Source: Asparagopsis taxiformis (taxonomy: Eukaryota; Rhodophyta; Florideophyceae; Bonnemaisoniales; Bonnemaisoniaceae). From it: DNA of 64,000 nucleotides. Location of the stretch: the NCBI GenBank assembly GCA_030407315.1, contig JALQPE010001688.1, positions 459,413 to 523,412 of the forward strand. Direction: 5' to 3'. The translations under genes and the position numbers were made by a program. How positions within the stretch are numbered: position 1 is the first letter of the stretch; each line of letters begins with the position of its first letter. Positions 20,290 through 30,399 of this stretch are shown here, piece after piece. Below the pieces are notes generated by a model, which did not search any database, was not told where the DNA came from, and was given only the letters and a program-made list of their open reading frames with translations.

Positions 20290-22848
20290 CTAATTGTGCG
20301 CAAACATACAAGAACTACCATCCCTGCAACCTTGCTTAGTTCCAAAGTATTTGCAACGCTTTCTTTGTTTCGACGGTTTTGTCTTTGGCCTACTGATCGT
20401 CTCCACGTTCCTCCCAGAGCTGGATGAAGGATTAATTCCTGGACCTGGCGGTTGATTCATCGGAAGTGGCGGATGCGACATGTTCAATGGAAGTCCCATA
20501 GGCAGACCCATCGGCATGGGCAGGCCAATGGGCATCAGACTCGGCATTCCTAATGGTGGTGGAGGCATGGGTGGCATGGGGAATGGCATGCAATCTAGCA
20601 TCCCTGTCTGTTGATTACCAGAACCAAAATTCAGTGGCAGTTGCTGTCCGTGACCCATCAATGGATGTGCTCCTAGTGCGACGTCAGCAGATGACACCGG
20701 AGGAACAGGGTTTGGTAAATTGTGATTAGCGTGATGTTCTCCCTTCCCCCGCTCATTTTCTCCATGAGAAGCAAGTCCTTTCGAGTCGTTTCTCATGGTG
20801 GAACTCTCTCCGTGCGATAGGTGACTTGGGAAGGCGTTTGGAACCATATCTTTGTCCATCAAGCGGTGGTCACTGTTTGGATTTTGTGGATCTGCGAGAG
20901 GTCCGTTTACACCTGGGCGCAATAAACCAGAAGACTGCAGAGCAGAAAGAAGGTGATGGACAGCCTCAGGGGGCAGAGGCATTTGTCCCTTATCTTCCAT
21001 TCCCTTTCCCCCACCACTAGGTCTAAATCCTAGACCTCCCTGTCTTATAGATGACTTTTGGGAATTCGCATGTCCGATAGGCACCTCATCTGTAGCCCCT
21101 CCGCGTCGATTAGTATTTCCTACTTCATTGGCTGGTGCCCTAGAACTTCTGAGCTCGTTGCCACCTAATTTTCCATGTCTGTCGTGCGTTCTTCCATACG
21201 CCGAAGCCTTGCTTTTCTCACCTTGGTCAAAATTTTCTCTGTGAAGGTTCTTGCCTTTGGAGGCACCACTGTCCATGCCACTATTCGCCATACTTTGAAT
21301 TTCGTTACCGTTGTCAGACACTGGGATAGTTGGGACGTGTGCATCGGAGTTCCTATATTGTCCAAGAGCAGTGGCTTCAGGAGGTGGTGACCTCGGGGAT
21401 TCTGCATGGCTAGAGGAATATGTATTTTGTCTCGTTTTCAAGAGTGAATCGGTTTCAGTAAGCGTGAATGGCTCTACCATATCCGAGTCGATGCGACATT
21501 CCGTAGGGAGTACAATGACTATTGGACGACTCCATCTGCATGATGGAGACATCGCATTTAACCGATTTTTGATCTCTTCTCGTGCTCTCCTGGTACGCTC
21601 AAGCTCCATGTCAAACTCTCTCTTCAGTGCGGCTTCGAAGGAGCTGGAGTGGGGTCTGTTGCGCCGAGGCGAATCCTTATTTGCAACAGCCGATGCCGAT
21701 TGATTCATGGCTGATTCTGTGTTTTGATTCTCTTGGTTTTGATCTTCTGAAATCAGGGCTTGCAATGTAGTGGGAGTAAACGGAAGAGTAATTCGAGACT
21801 CTGGATCCCAAACTCTGACTAGCTCTGCTCGATTATCAATGATGTGGACATCAAGCAGCTTCTCATCAGGAGCCCAGGTGACATTTCGTTGCCTGCGTCG
21901 CTGCTGAGGTGCTTCTGCATTTGAGTTTTCTTCAGACTTTGCCGGAGGGGGACCGTCTCCTAAAGCGCGCTCCAGTTTTCCATCTTTAGATTCAGAAGTT
22001 GCCGAGACTGTATTAGTAAATGCGGCCGACGAGGCTTGTGTAGAACTTGATGCTGCCGCGGTGTCAGCTCTAAACACTGGGCTGCTTCGGAGCAGTGGGA
22101 GTGAGTTACCCATGGGTGATGGGGCTGAGCTAGATAGTTGCGAAGGCTGTTCTGATGTCCTCTGATTCGCATACGGTGGTTTGGATGTTGTGGAGGGCTT
22201 TGTAGTTGGAGGCACTGGGGACGTAGGGGCCTTCTCGGTTGCTGGTGACACAGAGGACTTGGCTGCTCCTTTATCTGGGGATGTGGTTTCCAAACTGCGG
22301 CGCTTAGGGTTGGGTTCGAGGTCAGTGTCTGTAGACTTAGACATGGCATCTGTTGGTTGCAACATTTCTGATGCGGCTCTGTAAACGGATAGACAAGAAT
22401 GCGGATAAGTTAGTCGAGAAGTTGCGAGAAAGACATGAGTGGCATGGGAAGAACGATTAACATACCTTGCTCTTGCTTTACGCATAGGTGAATCAGACTG
22501 AATGAGAGCGGACGATGTCTGCGGATGAGCGGGTGACGGCTGTGGGTTAGGAGCAGAGTTGAGGACGGAAGGAGAAGTCGGAGTGGAAAATTCATCAGTG
22601 GTGCGCGCAGATTGCGTGTGGTGCGGTGGCTGACTCGGTGGCGGCAACGAGGGTGGAGGTGAAGATGTGGGTAACGCCGGCTGCTCCGAGAGTGAGTGAG
22701 CGGGTTTGGACTGGTTTGGTGGAGCGGATTGAATAGGTTTGTGGAGGGTTAGCGATTGCGCGGGATGCGACGAATTGATGGGTGCGGTGAGCACCGGGGG
22801 CAGCCGGTGGGCTGGGATGAGGGAGTCATCCTCTGCGCGGCCTGCCAT
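20290..22848 (-). CDS. CCCH zinc-finger protein with PP1-docking-type motif (PNUTS-like)
   Basis: From the ATG at 22848; exons 22848-22466 and 22378-20290, giving 823 residues. Residues 1-125 and 130-280 are Pro/Ser/Thr-rich and disordered. Near residue 290 a conserved island reads RQRNVTWAPDEKLLDVHII: an R-x-V-T-W motif (RVxF-class PP1 docking) followed by a KL pattern, as in PNUTS and related CCCH nuclear proteins. After long Ser/Asn/Gly-rich stretches and a Met/Pro-rich segment (MPPMPPPPLGMPSLMPIG), the C-terminus is a single CCCH finger, CKYFGTKQGCRDGSSCMFAH, spacing C-x8-C-x5-C-x3-H, preceded by a basic patch. PNUTS-type proteins target PP1 to RNA polymerase II and 3'-end processing; the analogy here is inference. 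The intron could be retained without frame change. Confidence 0.78.
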   Translation of the reverse strand: MAGRAEDDSLIPAHRLPPVLTAPINSSHPAQSLTLHKPIQSAPPNQSKPAHSLSEQPALPTSSPPPSLPPPSQPPHHTQSARTTDEFSTPTSPSVLNSAPNPQPSPAHPQTSSALIQSDSPMRKARARYVNRSSHATHVFLATSRLTYPHSCLSVYRAASEMLQPTDAMSKSTDTDLEPNPKRRSLETTSPDKGAAKSSVSPATEKAPTSPVPPTTKPSTTSKPPYANQRTSEQPSQLSSSAPSPMGNSLPLLRSSPVFRADTAAASSSTQASSAAFTNTVSATSESKDGKLERALGDGPPPAKSEENSNAEAPQQRRRQRNVTWAPDEKLLDVHIIDNRAELVRVWDPESRITLPFTPTTLQALISEDQNQENQNTESAMNQSASAVANKDSPRRNRPHSSSFEAALKREFDMELERTRRAREEIKNRLNAMSPSCRWSRPIVIVLPTECRIDSDMVEPFTLTETDSLLKTRQNTYSSSHAESPRSPPPEATALGQYRNSDAHVPTIPVSDNGNEIQSMANSGMDSGASKGKNLHRENFDQGEKSKASAYGRTHDRHGKLGGNELRSSRAPANEVGNTNRRGGATDEVPIGHANSQKSSIRQGGLGFRPSGGGKGMEDKGQMPLPPEAVHHLLSALQSSGLLRPGVNGPLADPQNPNSDHRLMDKDMVPNAFPSHLSHGESSTMRNDSKGLASHGENERGKGEHHANHNLPNPVPPVSSADVALGAHPLMGHGQQLPLNFGSGNQQTGMLDCMPFPMPPMPPPPLGMPSLMPIGLPMPMGLPMGLPLNMSHPPLPMNQPPGPGINPSSSSGRNVETISRPKTKPSKQRKRCKYFGTKQGCRDGSSCMFAHN
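22379..22465 (-). other. 87-nt intron, stop-free and a multiple of three
   Basis: AAG|GTATGT donor, CGACTAACTTA branch-point-like site and TCCGTTTACAG|AG acceptor. The composition (pyrimidine-rich) differs from the flanking coding sequence. Being 29 codons long without a stop, it is invisible to ORF calling and may be spliced or retained. Confidence 0.8.
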
Positions 22849-23469
22849 AAGTATCGTGGGGTGTGTGAAGGTAATTTTGCTCTAAGTTTTTGCGCGAGGT
22901 GTAATGGTGATTGTAGAGCGTGAAAGTCGAGTTGAGAGTGTCTAGGGAGCAAAGCAAGTATTGAACTTTTCTATGGAATGGTTCGAATATACGGAGCCTG
23001 CTAATGGAGGTTGAGGGGAAAGGTTGCTGGCGAATGTGGGGTGATTTGGTGGGTTGGTGGATGGGCGGGCGGCGGAGAGCGTCAAGCTACCGAGCAGGGA
23101 CGTTTAGTGACGCTCGCTGTTTGGATTGTGAAAAGCTGTGCAATCGATGAAAACGAAATGCAGAGTAGTGAGCGCTAGCGCTAGTAGACTCTATGGTCGG
23201 AAGACAGCAAGTGTCGGTAAAATGGACACCAACATGCGACGGGTAGGGTGCAGGAGCTCGACGATGAAGAGGGCGTTGGACATGGGTAGGAATCAACCGA
23301 AGCGAGTAAATAGCGCTGCAATTGTACGTATGAACGTGAGTACAAATGAATGCCGTGTGCACAGCACAACAAAAAAACGTTGCGTTGGGCTGGAGCGCCC
23401 CGGTCAACGGCCTTATTTTTCAAATAAATAAGCGCCCGCACACTTGTCATTACTTGGTTGGCGTCTACA
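22849..23469. promoter_or_regulatory. Upstream region of the CCCH gene
   Basis: 621 bp between the CCCH start and the 3' end of ribokinase. On the minus strand a CCGTATATTCG box near 22987-22997 lies about 140 bp before the CCCH ATG. The segment around 23045-23090 is G-rich. The plus-strand ORF across 23138-23431 is not supported by any feature. Confidence 0.4.
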
Positions 23470-24447
23470 CTAGAAAATTCCTTGAGCTCGTTTCTTAACC
23501 GCTTCTTCATCGGCGATAGATTCTGCCGCTCCGTGCGCTTGCACGCACATTCCGGCTGCAACGACAGCAAACTTGACGCATTCGTCGAACGCCGCACCGG
23601 CACTCATTCTCGCGCACAGACTTCCCGTGAACGTATCGCCCGCCCCAGTTGTATCCACTACTCGCTCTACTTTCAAAGCCGCCACATAGCTCACTCCCGC
23701 CCCCTCTGTGCTATATGCTACTCCGCTCGATCCCAGAGTCACAACAATTCTTGTCCTCGCCGCACAACGTGCCCGCATGTGCTCGATCCCCTGCTCCACA
23801 TCTACTTGATCGTCGCCGCATAGTTGTCCCAGTTCTACTAAATTCACAATCACTACATCCAAACACTTCCAAACCGCAGCTTGTGCCCCGAACAAGCGCT
23901 CTCCTAACTCCCCCGTAGCAACTGGACTCGGATTCAGTACCACGATGGCGCCGCGTTCGCTCATTCCGCGTGCAACACTTTCCGTTACTTGATAATCTAC
24001 TTCCAATTGTAGTACAACCACAGCTCCACTAACGGACACTCTTGATATTTCGCTGCCACCAACGCCATCCCAAACGCCATCAACTGTTAGTCGCGCATTG
24101 GCACCAGCCGAGTACAATATTCGATTCTCTCCACTTCCCTCGTCAACGATAACAATCGCTGTACCACTGTCACAACTATCGTCGATTGTAACCCCGCTTA
24201 CATCCACTCGATATGACCGTAACGCTTCAAGCAATGCTGTGCCGTTTTTTCCTACCGCTCCCAGAAGGCGAACAGACCGTGCTCCACCACATTTCGCCGC
24301 AGCAACCGCTACGTTGGCGCCCTTACCGCCCAGAGACCTCTTCGTACTCTTGGTTCTCAATGTTTCGCCGGCCCTGGGTTGCCGATGCACAGTAACCGAT
24401 ATATCTTCGTTGATCGACGATACCACGATCACCTCTCCAGTCAGCAT
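23470..24447 (-). CDS. Ribokinase (PfkB carbohydrate kinase family)
   Basis: Phosphorylates ribose (or a related sugar) with ATP. I chose the ATG at 24447 (325 residues) because MLTGEVIVVSSINEDISV aligns with the usual first strand of ribokinases, and a TATA-like AATTTATATTATGG on the minus strand at about 24513-24526 would place transcription start just upstream. ATGs at 24531, 24516, 24492 and 24489 would add 14-28 residues. Motifs: first PfkB signature GGKGANVAVAAAKCGG near residue 45; NPSPVA near 170; the second signature DTTGAGDTFTGSL near 268 with the catalytic Asp. Length and motif order fit ribokinase better than adenosine or fructokinase. It is divergent from the Cdc25-like gene only about 157 bp away. 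Confidence 0.9.
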   Translation of the reverse strand: MLTGEVIVVSSINEDISVTVHRQPRAGETLRTKSTKRSLGGKGANVAVAAAKCGGARSVRLLGAVGKNGTALLEALRSYRVDVSGVTIDDSCDSGTAIVIVDEGSGENRILYSAGANARLTVDGVWDGVGGSEISRVSVSGAVVVLQLEVDYQVTESVARGMSERGAIVVLNPSPVATGELGERLFGAQAAVWKCLDVVIVNLVELGQLCGDDQVDVEQGIEHMRARCAARTRIVVTLGSSGVAYSTEGAGVSYVAALKVERVVDTTGAGDTFTGSLCARMSAGAAFDECVKFAVVAAGMCVQAHGAAESIADEEAVKKRAQGIF

Positions 24448-24603
24448 CTTGATCTCCACTGTGTTTACACCACGCAAGAGCGTCGACATCATTTTTGCAC
24501 TCAACTTTTTTCCCATAATATAAATTTGCATCCTTTCACCCGCAGCATCACCATTCTCTCTTTCACCATAACCATATCTACAACCGTTATTCCTCCCCCA
24601 CAC
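24448..24603. promoter_or_regulatory. Short divergent promoter, ribokinase / Cdc25-like
   Basis: Only about 156 bp separate the two starts. The central AATATAAATT (24517-24526) is almost self-complementary and could serve as TATA element in both directions. Confidence 0.5.
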
Positions 24604-25017
24604 ATGGCAGGGGTGCCCTACTTACCAGCTGAGCAATTGGTACAGTTGCTGCGCAGTGATGCTACGCTTCTGGTGGTGGACGTTCGTGATGCCGACCGTG
24701 CCGGTGGTCACATTAAGGGTTCGAAGAACGTAACTGCTGCCAATCTTAAATCTAATGTGCAACAATATGTCCAAGAATGGCGTCACTTCGACAAAATTGT
24801 GTTCCACTGCATGTTTTCACAAGTTCGCGGACCAAGTTGCGCACTAGCGTTTCAACGCGCCACACAAGCTACACAAGCTACCGATAATTCCAGCTCGCCT
24901 CAGGTTTACATTCTGCAGGATGGGTTCATCGGCTTTTCCAAGCTTCATACTGGTAACACTGACTTGTTTGAGGATTTCGATACCAATACATATGGACCTG
25001 GTTCGGTGTATGATTGA
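24604..25017 (+). CDS. Small Cdc25-like / ACR2-type rhodanese-domain phosphatase or arsenate reductase
   Basis: 137 residues from the first ATG, consisting of one rhodanese fold. VVDVRDADRAGGHIKGSKNV (near residue 24) is the rhodanese entry motif. The active-site loop is HCMFSQVRGP at residues 68-77, a Cys-x5-Arg loop with Cys69 and Arg75. The HC-x-x-SQVRGP form is typical of the small plant Cdc25-like/arsenate reductase (ACR2) and yeast Ych1-type proteins. These lack the N-terminal regulatory region of animal Cdc25. Reported activities in the family are arsenate reduction and tyrosine phosphatase activity; sequence alone does not separate them. Its 3' end lies 52 bp from that of the convergent peptidase gene. 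Confidence 0.88.
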   Translation: MAGVPYLPAEQLVQLLRSDATLLVVDVRDADRAGGHIKGSKNVTAANLKSNVQQYVQEWRHFDKIVFHCMFSQVRGPSCALAFQRATQATQATDNSSSPQVYILQDGFIGFSKLHTGNTDLFEDFDTNTYGPGSVYD

Positions 25018-25069
25018 CCTTTGCACTACAACTTTATCATGTCACACTCACTACTTCCATACTACGCGC

Positions 25070-27313
25070 CTAATGCATTGATCTGATCTCCTCAGCCACT
25101 TTTTCTAGCATGTCTATCTTCCGTTCAGCAACAGCTATTGCATTGAACCAGAATTCAGGTTCATCAATTCTACCTCCCAAGTGTTTTTCAATCACATCCT
25201 CAGCATTCATACGCCCAGTATCACGCAACAGTTCTCTGTACATGGCGGGGAAGGATTTCGGGTCTTCCAACTGTTCATACTTTGCATAGACACCCAATGC
25301 GAAAAGATACCCAAAGCTGTAGGGCCAGTTGTAAAACGAAATACCTGTAAGGTAGAAGTGCAGCTTACTTTGCGAGAACACTCCCACCTTATCAATGGAC
25401 GATAATGCGTCACCATAGTATCTTTTCCATGCACTGACCATCATGTCATCAATCTCTGATGCAGTTAACTTCCCATCACTTCGACGTTTGTTCAATTCCT
25501 CTTCGAAGCGGTATCGAGCGGGTATGTTGAGTAGGAACGCACCCACGCTTTCTGCGTCACCCCATAGAATACTGAATCTCTCTTCTAGCGTTTCAGCTTG
25601 TTCTAACAGAGCATTTCCAACCACAGTTTCAAAGAAGATACTTGCAGTCTCCGCCAAATTCATTGGGTACGATGTTTGCTGACGAGGCATATCTCGCATC
25701 TGCCAGGAATGAAATGCATGACCAAGTTCATGTGCAAGAGTAAGAAGCAGCTGGGCTCCACCGTTGTAATCGCTTAGATAGACTCGTGGTGTCCTTGATT
25801 TTGCAAACCCGGTACAATACCTGAAAAACATAGATGGCATAACGAAGTTGAACAAGTTGGTCAGATGGAATTGAAATATTGGTATCGAATGTCACATGTA
25901 ATGAAGGAAAACGTACGCTCCTGGCCTCTTTTTGTCTCCTCTTGATGCTTCTATCCATCCTTTATCACGCATCATACGCACAAACTTTCCACCCTCTTCG
26001 TCAATTGCCCCGACAGCATTTGCGATAAGTTCGATACCCTCATCAAATGTGTATACCTTTCCTTTCACTGGCTCGGTTAGAGGTGCTGGAGCATATAAAT
26101 CCCAGGGGTCAAGCGCGGTTTTACCAAGCGCCTTTGCTTGAATATTTAGCGCGCGTCGAGCAAACCCGGTACTATTGTCAAGCGCATGGAAGAGGGCATC
26201 AAGAGTTGCTTGAGACATTCTGTTGCTATGGAGAGAGGATACAAGCGGGGAATCATATTTGCGCTTTGCATAAGTGTCAAGGCGCCAGCCTGTAATCGCA
26301 TTCAGAGCAGCCGCACATGTTTCCTGATGCGGAAGCCACGCTTCTCGGATAGCACTCCAAGAGTTTTTCCTCACATTGTGGTCCTTATTGTCGCGCATTG
26401 CTTCTGCAGTTGCAATACCCATGGTACTTGTGGAACCATCAGCCTGTGGGACGTGCACGGGAATTACAGATGATAAGTCATCGTATAAACTACCCCATGA
26501 GGAGTGTCCAGTGACGGACAAGGCTGTGATCATGTTCTCTTCATCCAGGCTTAGTTTGTGAACGGCCATCTTGCGAGAATGGCGAAGTAGGAATTCAGAT
26601 GCATGCGCATCCTCGTCAGCGTTGATAACGTCTTCAAACAGAGAATCAGGGCACAAGTCCAATATAAGTGAGGCAGGTTCGTAAGCCTGTTTGCATCGGG
26701 AGAAGAGAACCTGCATCGAAGCTGCGAGCTTCTTCGCACTACCATTAGTGGCATCAACTGAAGAAAGGCAAGATGCATACGTAGCCACGTTTCTCAACAG
26801 AGTCGTAGACTGCCATAAGAGCTTATTCATGGTGACAAGGGTTGTGAGCATGTTGCTAGAGGAAATTTCATCTTGTGTAAGGTTTCGCGCATTGGGCACA
26901 AAAGGTTTTAGAGATTCGGACAGCTCCTCAATTGTCTCGATTAGTTTTGTAGCATCAGCGGCATCCTTTTGAAGCTCTGGCGCGTCAAGAGAGCTGTATT
27001 CAAGAATCCAGGATGGTCCTGAAATATCTTCAACTGGGGAGGTAGTGGGTTCAGCCACTGGCGTTGATGCCGTCATTTTAACAACTTTACAAACTGGCGG
27101 GTTGAATACTGGGCTGCTGAAAGCGCGACGCGATATGTTGCAAAAGCGAGAATTTGAAGGGCTCGAAAGTATCGAAGAGGAGCGAGTCAGCGAAAGTGGT
27201 GCGTGGGCAATGAAAGAGAAAAGAGCAGTTCTGAAAGTTGCGGCGTTGGAGCGAGACATGATGCAAGCAAACACCAGTAGAGTTGCGAGGGGAAGAAAAT
27301 GCCGATAGGGCAT
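25070..27313 (-). CDS. Oligoendopeptidase F-type metallopeptidase, M3 family
   Basis: Two exons: 27313-25917 and 25820-25070, 715 residues from the ATG at 27313 (a second ATG at 27259 is also plausible). The join recreates KRPGAYCTGF, the segment that precedes the active site in PepF-type enzymes. The zinc site is TLAHELGHAFHSW (His496, Glu497, His500), with the third-ligand Glu about 25 residues on (NLAETAS). Residues 1-80 contain a hydrophobic start (FLPLATLLVFACI), then a Ser/Arg-rich stretch without acids, suggesting import into an organelle or the secretory route. PepF enzymes cut oligopeptides of about 7-17 residues; an organellar peptide-clearing role is inferred. Convergent with the Cdc25-like gene. 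This is the last confident host gene of the island. Confidence 0.92.
25821..25916 (-). other. Intron in M3 peptidase gene
   Basis: 96 nt, GTACGT donor and ATGTTTTTCAG acceptor. Although a multiple of three it carries an in-frame stop, so it must be removed for a full-length product. The join restores the conserved GAYCTGF reading. Confidence 0.9.
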
Positions 27314-29871
27314 TGGAACGTAACGGCTCTGGGCACGTCGCTTGCCATAGATAGTTCAAATATCTACAGTATACAGTGCAGAACAACCGCTGGCGTCGGC
27401 ATTCACCCTTTTCATTCCACGCTCGAGCACTACTACTCTGACGGGAATCACAACCACGCTTCGCGCCATCAGTCGTGGTTGAGATTCCACGATCCGATTT
27501 TGCCTGATACAGCTTGGCAAACTCTTTTGATGTTTGATTCGCAATTGACTGGCACGTGTACAGTGTGAGCTGCCTCTGTCAGATGGCAGCGTCAAGGCAA
27601 CCTATCCAATGGCAATCAAGCAACCAGCAGTTAACCGCAGTGCTTTGCGGACAACAATACAACAATTCCGTATCCTTCTACATGCGCACTTTGCTGAGCT
27701 CAATTCCATCAACGCAATTGGTTTTTGCTTGTGCATCGTACAAAAACCCAATCATCTTATGCATTGGAGACGCGACCATTCACATCGATTTATCAAACTT
27801 TCCTTGCCAAAACATCCTCCATCGCCATGTGATCATATATTTTACGTTGGAAGAACTTGCTGATACCCGAAATTATCTTTGTCATCTTGGTTTCAGAAAC
27901 AAACATATCCTACTTGACAAATAACATATGTGATCCACAAATCTTCATTCACTTTATACCTGTGCTAGATGAAATCGTCTGACCTGAGCTCTGGTTGCCT
28001 CTGTCCCGCGAATTTCCAGTGAAACACCAGGCGAAATGAAAATTTTTCACTCCGTGCCCATGCCCCACTTGAGTGTCGCCGACAACACGATGGCAGTTGA
28101 TCGTGCGAGGTCAGAAATCGCCTTCCATTCAACGCGATGACACATTAACATAATGCAACATGCCCAATCGATATTCTTATAATCAGTGTGTCGAATACCA
28201 TTGACGAAAGTGGTTCCATGTGTCTGGCAATTTTTTTACCTGACAAGGACCTTGTTTATATCTGCCACCATTTTGAAATGAAGGGTGCCGTCTTTGGCTT
28301 CGTTGATTGAGGTGATCTGTCATGGACCAGCACACCTGTACAGGCAATAGAGCTTTCAGTCAGTTATTGAAAATATACTCAACTACATTAGTTTATTCAT
28401 GAGAACAAGGAAAACGACCAAAAAAAACAAAAATTGATCAAAAATATCATTCTTATTAGTAAATTTGTTGTGACAATTACAAAAAAAATAGTCAGATCAA
28501 ATTGTCGTCGCGTAACGTAATTGCCCGTGGATAGATAGCAAATTGAGTAAAGACAGACTGTCCTTTTACTGATGAAGCTTTGATGAAGAAGATGATGATT
28601 CGATTCAAGTTCGCTACCCGAACTGGAGTCATTTTATACTACCAATTGCGGAGGTAAAACCTGCCTAAAAACACCCGCTATGCTAGGTTAGTCTAAATGT
28701 GCCCCATACGGCCAGGAGTCGGCACTTTTGCTAAAATGACTAACCTTACTACTAAATAGTGACTATGCACTAGGTTAATGATAGTCCCGTAGGATAAATT
28801 ATAGTGTAAACTAATTACAATCCTATAGGCTGCTAATGTAAAGCCAATAAAAGTACACGCACAGCATGAGCAATTTTTGAGAAAACCATTGATTTCACTG
28901 GTTTGAACCAGTAGATTTCGATGGAATAGCCGGCCAGAGCAAAATTTGTAAATTTTATTGGAGAAAAACCACGGGACGTGGCTGGATACAGTAGAGAAAT
29001 GGGATGGAAAAAAACCAGAGGAAAGCATTGGTCAGGCCAGGCTGAAAGGCTGGTTCTGTACTGTAGTTGAGTATGATTTTTTTGATGGTTTTAGATTTAC
29101 GCCCGTCCATTCGCTGACGGCCAGCGGGGGTGGGATAAAACCATTGAAATTACTAATTTCGGCTATGGAATGACGGGAATGGCAAACCAGCGACGGATAC
29201 AGTACGTAGGGTGGTTGAAACCAGTGCATGGACTAGTTTGGGAGGCTGATTTCGCTGGTTCTGGTGGTTTCATTACAGTAGGTGTAGTGTGGGACATGGT
29301 GTAAATGAACTTATGCATGAGCAATGTCTTGGGGTGAGCTGCTTGTAGGCTAGGTGCAGGTATTAAATTGTTTCTTGGAATATATTCTGGTGTTGCCGTG
29401 AAGGAGGGAAATGTCCTATGTTGAGGTAGGTGAGAAGGTAGAAAGCTAGGAAATAATTGATAGGTAGTATAGTATTGTAGTACTGGAAGGGAGGTGAATT
29501 GGGCGGTGGGGTCGGAGTGAACACGGGAATTACAATGAAGAGTGGAGCGATTGACGTTGTACAGTAGGTCAGGAAATGGTTTGGCATCACGGTCATAATC
29601 TGCATATATGCAGATTGGCATTCCACTACTTCCACCGCGTATGCATACGGATACGTACAAACGCAATTCTTCCAGTTACCAAGATAGATTTTGAACGACC
29701 CATATGCCCGCTCGCATGCACCAGATCTCTTATAGGAGGATGTAGAAAGGTGCTAGTAGAAGGAAGGAGGTGAAAGCAGTAAAATGGGCACTTACTAAGT
29801 ATGAAGGTGACAACAAACACAAAGTTTTACGGCAGGGTTTGAAGTAGCTAGCTCTAGGTATGGGGCAAGAC
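27314..29871. other. Gene-poor spacer at the edge of the gene island
   Basis: About 2.6 kb, AT-richer than the genes to the left, with A/T runs (28400-28500) and no ORF with coding features. It includes an imperfect hairpin at 27444-27488 and a short palindrome ACTGGTTTGAACCAGT at about 28899-28914. No tRNA or known repeat was recognised. Confidence 0.4.
27444..27488. other. 15-bp stem hairpin
   Basis: GGAATCACAACCACG is followed after 15 nt by CGTGGTTGAGATTCC. The arms are complementary except for one A-A mismatch. It is about 130 bp upstream of the M3 peptidase start. Function unknown; could be a small structured RNA or chance. Confidence 0.4.
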
Positions 29872-30378
29872 TCACTTTACGAGGGATATTACAAGCTGTC
29901 CATCTTCGTAGAGAGGTTGCAAATCTTCTGTGGCGTTGCAGGAAGGATTGGGGTCCTCAGAAGCCGGAGAGTGAAGGTCAGATTCATCAAATTTGATGGT
30001 CTCATATTCATGGGCAGATACGTTCCTGTTCTTCCGAATCAAACTGGAGAGTAGCTCGCCACCCGGGATGTAGTCCCGAAGGTCGAGGCAGCCGTGATGT
30101 CCAACACATGGGAAGCCATCTTCTGCATAATCTTCTGCATTGAGCATTGTGCAGAAGAGGGACTTCAAACATAGAGCAATTTTGTAAGCGGCGAGAATAC
30201 TTTGCGTGCTGTAACCGAGAATGTGACGTTGATTGCACTGAGTGAGACTGCTGAGAAGAATCATGGCGGTATTGAGGAAGAAGAATTTTATCACCGCTTT
30301 TCTCTGCTTTGAGGTACTGGGGGATGAGGAGACAGCATCTGTTTCTGTGACGGAAACAGTATAGGTGAGCTGAACCAT
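29872..30378 (-). CDS. Unrecognised 168-codon ORF
   Basis: ATG at 30378, TGA at the left end. The product is Ser/Thr-rich at the start, has one hydrophobic segment (VIKFFFLNTAMILLSSLTQC) and a Cys/His-bearing stretch (GFPCVGHHGCLDL). No known domain. A possible donor (CTCGTAAAG) near its 3' end hints that it may be one exon of a longer gene. It sits just outside the CpG-rich element that starts near 30.4 kb. Confidence 0.3.
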   Translation of the reverse strand: MVQLTYTVSVTETDAVSSSPSTSKQRKAVIKFFFLNTAMILLSSLTQCNQRHILGYSTQSILAAYKIALCLKSLFCTMLNAEDYAEDGFPCVGHHGCLDLRDYIPGGELLSSLIRKNRNVSAHEYETIKFDESDLHSPASEDPNPSCNATEDLQPLYEDGQLVISLVK

Positions 30379-30399
30379 GAGCTCCTCACAGCCGAGTGT

